From an uncultured Clostridia bacterium (lineage in GTDB: Bacteria; Bacillota; Clostridia; Oscillospirales; Ruminococcaceae), in NCBI GenBank assembly GCA_947624675.1, contig CANQLI010000014.1, forward strand, positions 1-36,046: DNA of 36,046 nucleotides. The letters run 5' to 3'. Made by a program: the position numbers and the translations under genes. Numbering within the stretch: the stretch's first letter is position 1; each line of letters opens with the position of its first letter. Under the pieces are notes generated by a model. That model ran no database searches. It saw only the letters and a list, made by a program, of their open reading frames with translations, and was not told the DNA's origin. This document shows positions 32,734-36,046 of this stretch, in pieces.

Positions 32734-33536
32734 TATACCCTGATTTCCGTTCCATCCTTCATGGTAAAGCGGATGTTATCTTTGTTGAAAACAGTTACAA
32801 ATTCAACCATGCCGTGCCAGAGGCTGGCATCGAATTCTGTGATTGCGTCCTTATGTTCCTCCAAAAGTTCAAGATAATGCTCGATTGATTTGCGGAGGGA
32901 TTTCTTGTCGTGAATTTCAGCCTCAACCTCATCAAGGCGGCCTTTTGCTTTCTCATACCGGGCAGTGAGCGTTTCATATTCTTTGTTATAATCAGCCTGA
33001 TTCTGCGCCACATGGGCGTTTTGGTAAATGCCGTCTTGTATAAGTCCTGCGATGATGTTCAGTTCATCGGTCAGTTTAGTCCGTTCTCGTTCAAGTGTGG
33101 AGGTGTCAAAGACTGAGTCCCGGATAAGGCGAAAGGTTTCGATGACCTTATCCTTGTCGGTGAGAGCCTTGTTTACCGCCTTCACGAACGTTGCCTTTAT
33201 TTCTTCCTCGGTCAGATGAGGAGTGGAGCATTTTTCGCCGCCGTATTTGTGGTTGCACTGCCAGATAATCTTTCGGTATTTGTCGGTGCTGTGCAAGACC
33301 TTTGATCCGTACCATGAGCCGCATTGTCCGCATTTTATCTTGCCGGAGAAGTCGTGGACTCCGCTGTGCCTGTTCTTCCCAGAGCAGCGCCTTTCAATTT
33401 CTATCTGCACGCAGTCAAAAACATCGGGATCTATAATTGCTTCATGATCGCCCTCGACATAGTATTGCGGAATCTCTCCCTCGTTGACCTTCGTCTTTTT
33501 CGTAAGGTAGTCCACGGTGTATGTTCCCATAGAACT
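32733..33536 (-). pseudogene. C-terminal half of a large serine recombinase
   Basis: About 265 residues. It begins within the recombinase domain (YTVDYLTKKTKVNEGEIPQY; DPDVFDCVQIEIERR), then a zinc ribbon (IKCGQCGSWYG, WQCNHKYGGEKC), a long coiled coil (LTDELNIIAGL; YEKAKGRLDEVEAEIHDK) and the normal C-terminus (WHGMVEFVTVFNKDNIRFT). The catalytic N-terminal serine domain and the first part of the recombinase domain are missing, and sequence to the right belongs to another gene on the plus strand, so the junction is near 33525-33545. It is inactive. It differs clearly from the serine recombinase remnant at 501-1185. Confidence 0.8.
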
Positions 33537-33540
33537 GCTG

Positions 33541-33660
33541 GATTTCAAATTCCTAGTCATGAAATGGAAAGGATATAAGTTGATAGAACCGCCTATCAAT
33601 GCGAGGAACAACTTTTTGCGGGACATGGATGTACCAGATGAAACAGAACTCTATGACTAA
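33541..33660 (+). pseudogene. 3' end of an unknown mobile-element gene
   Basis: The frame ending at TAA 33658-33660 reads ...IEPPINARNNFLRDMDVPDE and ETELYD. Its stop overlaps the ATG of the next ORF (ATGACTAA), as in a coupled operon, and no start is visible, so it is the tail of a truncated gene. The family was not recognised. Confidence 0.45.
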
Positions 33661-33928
33661 GCCGATCAAGGTTTATGTGAAAGTTTGGGTGGATTTCGCC
33701 CAGAACGGAACGATGCTTCCCAGAGTGATCGTCTGAGAGGACGGCGAGAAATACACCATCGACCGCATCACAGATATTCGCCAGGCAGCAGCGATGAAGG
33801 CCGGAGGCCAAGGCGACAGGTACACAATCATTATCAACAGACATCAAAGCTACCTCTTTTTTGAAAGAAGCGCGTCTCTGACCGGCAACAATATCGGCCG
33901 CTGGTTTGTCGAGCGAAAAGTAGCATAA
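33653..33928 (+). pseudogene. Small mobile-element ORF with in-frame TGA
   Basis: From ATG 33653 the frame reads TKPIKVYVKVWVDFAQNGTM, then LPRVIV-stop-EDGEKYTIDRI, continuing without further interruption to GRWFVERKVA and TAA at 33926. The TGA (33734-33736) sits where related clostridial element proteins have Trp (pattern ...WEDG). One TGG-to-TGA change therefore explains the break. About 91 codons in total; function unknown. The next ORF has the same kind of lesion, which argues for decay, not recoding. Confidence 0.65.
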
Positions 33929-33967
33929 AAGAAGAATACCGTTTTTGAACAAGCGGGCTGGGCGGTG

Positions 33968-34429
33968 ATGGAAATAAAAAAATTCAGAATCGAAACGAAT
34001 ATCATCGCATATGGTCCCGAACCGGCGCCGAGCGACGAAGTGGAACAGCATCTCACTGTTTCGTAAAACGGTAGGGTTTGGTTCAAAGCCTACCAATATG
34101 GCGACGGCAACTACCTGCGCAGCAGGAGCCGCCAGCTTTATATCGGGACCGAAGCGGCAAGGGACATTCTGCAAATAGTCTTGTCCTGGGCGGAGAAAGA
34201 CTATCGGGAACTACTTGTAACCGACGTGGGATTCTGGAAAATCACGCTGTTTGAATCAGAGAATTTTGAACTGAACGCCTATGGCAGCGTCGTTGAACGA
34301 CCTATGGTGGACGGCCAAAGTCTGTCCGACATTCTTCGGAGGAAAATCCCTATCGACAATCTGTTTCTTTTTGACGGCGGAGTCGATTCTTCTAATAATC
34401 CGGCAATCGGAGAAAAAGAAAATGCGTAG
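33968..34429 (+). pseudogene. Mobile-element ORF with in-frame TAA
   Basis: From ATG 33968: MEIKKFRIETNIIAYGPEPA, DEVEQHLTVS, a TAA at 34064-34066, then NGRVWFKAYQYG, LQIVLSWAEKDYRELLVTDV and FLFDGGVDSSNN to TAG 34427-34429. Conserved-looking sequence on both sides of a single stop shows a disrupted gene of about 153 codons. It follows the previous small ORF in the usual element order. The function of the family is unknown to me. A terminator overlaps its stop. Confidence 0.65.
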
Positions 34430-34455
34430 TCGATTCCGTGAATCAGCTACGCATT
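34421..34455 (+). terminator. Terminator overlapping the stop codon
   Basis: AATGCGTAG (34421-34429) pairs with CTACGCATT (34447-34455), plus inner GATTC/GAATC, then TTTT. The stop TAG is inside the stem. Confidence 0.8.
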
Positions 34456-34468
34456 TTTTATACCTTTG

Positions 34469-34780
34469 TCAGTTCTCGTGACTCATCGCTTTTAGCATCT
34501 GCAGAGCGGCGGTCTTTTGCTCTACCGTAAGACAGACCCAACAGTCAAACAATCCTTTGAGGTCGGGTGTCATTTCCACCATTTCGCCTTCTGCAAAAAA
34601 TTGAGCCAACGTGATGCCGAACCCCTTGCAGATTGCTTCTAAGGTCGCAATCGAAGGAAGGGTGTTTCGGCGGAATATGTTTGCAAGCGTCGCCTGCGAA
34701 AGTCCGCTTTGCAAGGACAGCCTATACATCGACCAGCCGCGTTCCTTCAGCAACCGTTGAAGCCTCTCGTTAGTGTTCAC
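34469..34780 (-). CDS. XRE-family HTH regulator
   Basis: 103 residues from GTG 34780 with AGAAGGTGG upstream. Residues about 5-62 form a Cro/C1-type helix-turn-helix: MYRLSLQSGLSQATLANIFR and LPSIATLEAICKGFGITLAQ. The tail (TVEQKTAALQMLKAM) matches the short C-terminal extension common in this group. It probably binds DNA as a dimer and represses its own divergent promoter region, where repeated TTACCGTT and TGTATAT motifs lie. The neighbour across that region is a SLOG-family gene. Confidence 0.85.
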   Translation of the reverse strand: MNTNERLQRLLKERGWSMYRLSLQSGLSQATLANIFRRNTLPSIATLEAICKGFGITLAQFFAEGEMVEMTPDLKGLFDCWVCLTVEQKTAALQMLKAMSHEN

Positions 34781-34802
34781 TGCACCACCTTCTTTCCGAT
34801 AC

Positions 34803-34886
34803 GTTTACCTGTATATATTTACCGTTTTTTATGCTTCTTTTGTAGAAAAGCATTGTTAGGTCTTACCGTTATGTTAAACTGTATAT
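34803..34886. promoter_or_regulatory. Divergent control region with repeated motifs
   Basis: TTTACC-TGTATAT at 34804-34816, TTTACCGTT at 34818-34826, TTACCGTT at 34863-34870 and CTGTATAT at 34879-34886. Shared half-sites on both sides of the intergenic gap suit an operator for the XRE regulator. A TATACT at 34890-34895 is a possible -10 for the SLOG gene. Confidence 0.4.
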
Positions 34887-34913
34887 GCCTATACTTTTTT
34901 CGGAGGATAACGA

Positions 34914-35405
34914 ATGTTAACAGAAAGCAAAATGCGGATGAACCGTTGCTGCTTTACGGGACACCGCTCCGGAAAACTAAATCGGAAGGAATCGGAAATA
35001 TGTGCTGATTTGGAATCAGAGATCAGAGTTGCCATAAATAAAGGTTTTCAAGTATTCATAACGGGGATGGCCCGCGGCACCGACATTTGGGCGGGAGAAA
35101 TCGTTCTCAAGCTGCGCAATGAGGGCTTTCCTGTGAAATTGATTTGTGCCTCCCCCTTTCCTGGGTTTGATAGGTCTTTGGCGGACGATTGGAAACAGCG
35201 ATACCGACAATTATCCGATGCAGCGGATCAAATTCAATTTGTTTCACCCGCCTATCGCCCGTCGTGTTTCCGGGTGCGAAACGAGTGGATGGTCAATCGT
35301 TCTGCTCTCGTGATTGCGGTCTATAACGGCACCCGTGGAGGAACGAATAATACCATAAAATATGCGCAAAAGTGTGGCGTATCGGTTTCAATCATTGACG
35401 GGTGA
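34914..35405 (+). CDS. SLOG-family protein (YpsA/DUF1273-like)
   Basis: 163 residues from ATG 34914 with CGGAGG upstream. A Rossmann-like SLOG fold: RCCFTGHRSGKL near the start, FQVFITGMARGTDIWAGE for the nucleotide-binding glycine loop, and NRSALVIAVYNGTRGGTNNT with the second conserved Gly-rich/Asn segment. SLOG proteins bind nucleotide-derived ligands and often occur in mobile elements and conflict systems; some act as sensors of modified nucleotides. It is divergent from an XRE regulator that may control it. Confidence 0.85.
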   Translation: MLTESKMRMNRCCFTGHRSGKLNRKESEICADLESEIRVAINKGFQVFITGMARGTDIWAGEIVLKLRNEGFPVKLICASPFPGFDRSLADDWKQRYRQLSDAADQIQFVSPAYRPSCFRVRNEWMVNRSALVIAVYNGTRGGTNNTIKYAQKCGVSVSIIDG

Positions 35406-35499
35406 AATAATGTGTATTTTCCATTCCACCGCAGAGGTTTTAGAAGAAGATGAAAATTCGATATTTTTGTTAAAAATCTTCAAGGACCCGACTAACCCA

Positions 35500-35528
35500 T
35501 TGATTTTTTGAAGATTGTATGCTATAAT
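35500..35528 (+). promoter_or_regulatory. Promoter of the small HTH gene
   Basis: TTGATT (35500-35505), 17 bp, TATAAT (35523-35528). Confidence 0.65.
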
Positions 35529-35559
35529 GGAAGCTGAAATTGAAAGCGAGGCGAGGAGC

Positions 35560-35769
35560 ATGGAAATTTCATTCAACAAACTTTTTAAATTGCTCATTGA
35601 CCGAGGTATGTCCAAAAAGGACCTGCGCGAAGCCGCCGGCATCAGCCAAGGCTCGATGTGGAAGATGGGTAAAAACGAATTTGTCAGCCTGGATGTGCTT
35701 GTAAAAATCTGTAACGCTCTTCGGGTTGACATTGGAGACATTATGGAGGTCATATTGAAAGAACCGTAA
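35560..35769 (+). CDS. Small Cro/C1-type HTH protein
   Basis: 69 residues from ATG 35560, chosen for the GGCGAGGAG ribosome site; the frame is open to 35515, but that would overlap the promoter. MEISFNKLFKLLIDRGMSKK, LREAAGISQGSMWKMGKNEF and VLVKICNALRVDIGDIM form one complete helix-turn-helix domain of the compact type, with little else. Such stand-alone regulators are frequent in conjugative elements and phages. It has its own promoter. Confidence 0.85.
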   Translation: MEISFNKLFKLLIDRGMSKKDLREAAGISQGSMWKMGKNEFVSLDVLVKICNALRVDIGDIMEVILKEP

Positions 35770-35880
35770 AGCTGATGCTTTTGCAGGATGTTCTGAAATA
35801 GGCTTATGAGTACCGTCTCATATATTGATCTGCGCATAAACCACTAATGAGGGCAGAACGCCAGATAAGGAGGGTTGGAG

Positions 35881-36046
35881 ATGTCTGGAAAAGACGGAGG
35901 CAATAAGGGCTTTTGGGACAGCTTCTTTGATAATCCGTTTGGGGGAATCTTCGATTTCAACGGTGACGGCAAAGAGGACTTCGGCGAACAATGGCTCGGA
36001 TATAAGATTTTTGAGGAAGTTACAAAAGAGGAAGAAGAAAAGGATA
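35881..36046 (+). CDS. Partial ORF with EF-hand-like loop, runs off the window
   Basis: ATG 35881 with AGGAGGG upstream. The 55 codons present read MSGKDGGNKGFWDSFFDNPF, GGIFDFNGDGKEDFGEQWLG, then an acidic helix (FEEVTKEEEEKD). DFNGDGKEDFGE resembles a Dx[DN]xDG calcium loop as in EF-hand or dockerin repeats. Similar short proteins with this start are common in gut clostridia; their role is unknown. The 3' end is beyond the window. Confidence 0.75.
   Translation, partial: MSGKDGGNKGFWDSFFDNPFGGIFDFNGDGKEDFGEQWLGYKIFEEVTKEEEEKD

Noticed and set aside
33734-33736. TGA read as Trp or selenocysteine
   Set aside because: The neighbouring ORF carries a TAA lesion of the same kind, and other genes in the window use TGG for Trp and TGA as a stop; decay is simpler.
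33596-34174. Minus-strand 192-codon open frame
   Set aside because: Antisense to two plus-strand element ORFs whose coding pattern is clear despite stops; shadow.
35410-35511. Small ORF of 33 codons (MCIFHSTAEVLEEDEN...) just after the SLOG gene
   Set aside because: Weak ribosome site, no recognisable family, and it runs into the next promoter; cannot be supported as a gene.
35388-35837. Minus-strand 149-codon open frame over the small HTH gene
   Set aside because: Entirely antisense to a well-supported HTH gene with promoter and ribosome site; no sensible product.
1-36046. CRISPR array or prophage
   Set aside because: No regularly spaced repeats and no phage structural genes seen.

Overview
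The window looks like a chromosome segment of a low-to-moderate GC, Gram-positive, anaerobic clostridium, most likely a Ruminococcus-type member of the Oscillospiraceae/Ruminococcaceae. The reasons are a secreted GH5 glycanase ending in a ruminococcal-style dockerin, a CotH-family lipoprotein, spo0A and the spore protease gpr, acetate kinase, GTP-type PEP carboxykinase, and strong AGGAGG ribosome sites with consensus sigma-A promoters. The species cannot be fixed from sequence reading alone.

Layout. (1) 1-1373: debris of mobile elements (a sigma-like ORF start, a frameshifted large serine recombinase end and a tyrosine integrase end) next to tRNA-Ser(CGA) at 1463-1554. (2) 1691-3175: a four-helix-bundle protein and spo0A, which has a candidate 0A box upstream and an unusual receiver domain. 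(3) 3406-9354, minus strand: gatC-gatA-[gatB::aspS fusion]-prsA-like foldase. The fusion joins a full GatB to a full archaeal-type AspRS in one 956-residue chain. (4) 9525-10721: ackA (minus), divergent from tmcAL, a eukaryotic-type hisA, a lipid kinase and a cotH-like gene (plus). (5) 16011-19730: a 1239-residue dockerin-bearing GH5 enzyme. (6) 19797-23792, minus: DUF1858-trmK-nif3-rqcH-mpg, tightly packed with 4-bp overlaps. (7) 24382-26271: a cytoplasmic LacI-type sensor fused to a GGDEF domain, behind a 590-bp control region with repeated palindromic elements. (8) 26421-29637: pckA and gpr (minus) and rpsT (plus). (9) 29692-36046: an accessory region with a broken DUF262 gene, an unrecognised two-gene membrane/coiled-coil module (30692-32681), a serine recombinase tail, two ORFs each with one in-frame stop, an XRE regulator divergent from a SLOG gene, a small HTH gene and a partial ORF at the window edge.

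How the genes work together. The gatCAB/aspS block fits tRNA-dependent asparagine synthesis: a non-discriminating AspRS would make Asp-tRNA(Asn) and GatCAB would amidate it, here partly on one polypeptide. The GH5 and CotH genes fit plant-fibre degradation with extracellular complexes. spo0A and gpr imply that a sporulation programme is or was present. The two ends of the window are accessory DNA flanking a conserved core.

The most interesting points are the GatB-AspRS fusion, the unknown two-gene module with a stop codon in a hairpin loop and an in-frame continuation into the next gene, and the sugar-sensor-like diguanylate cyclase with repeated AGCTAATTARG boxes.
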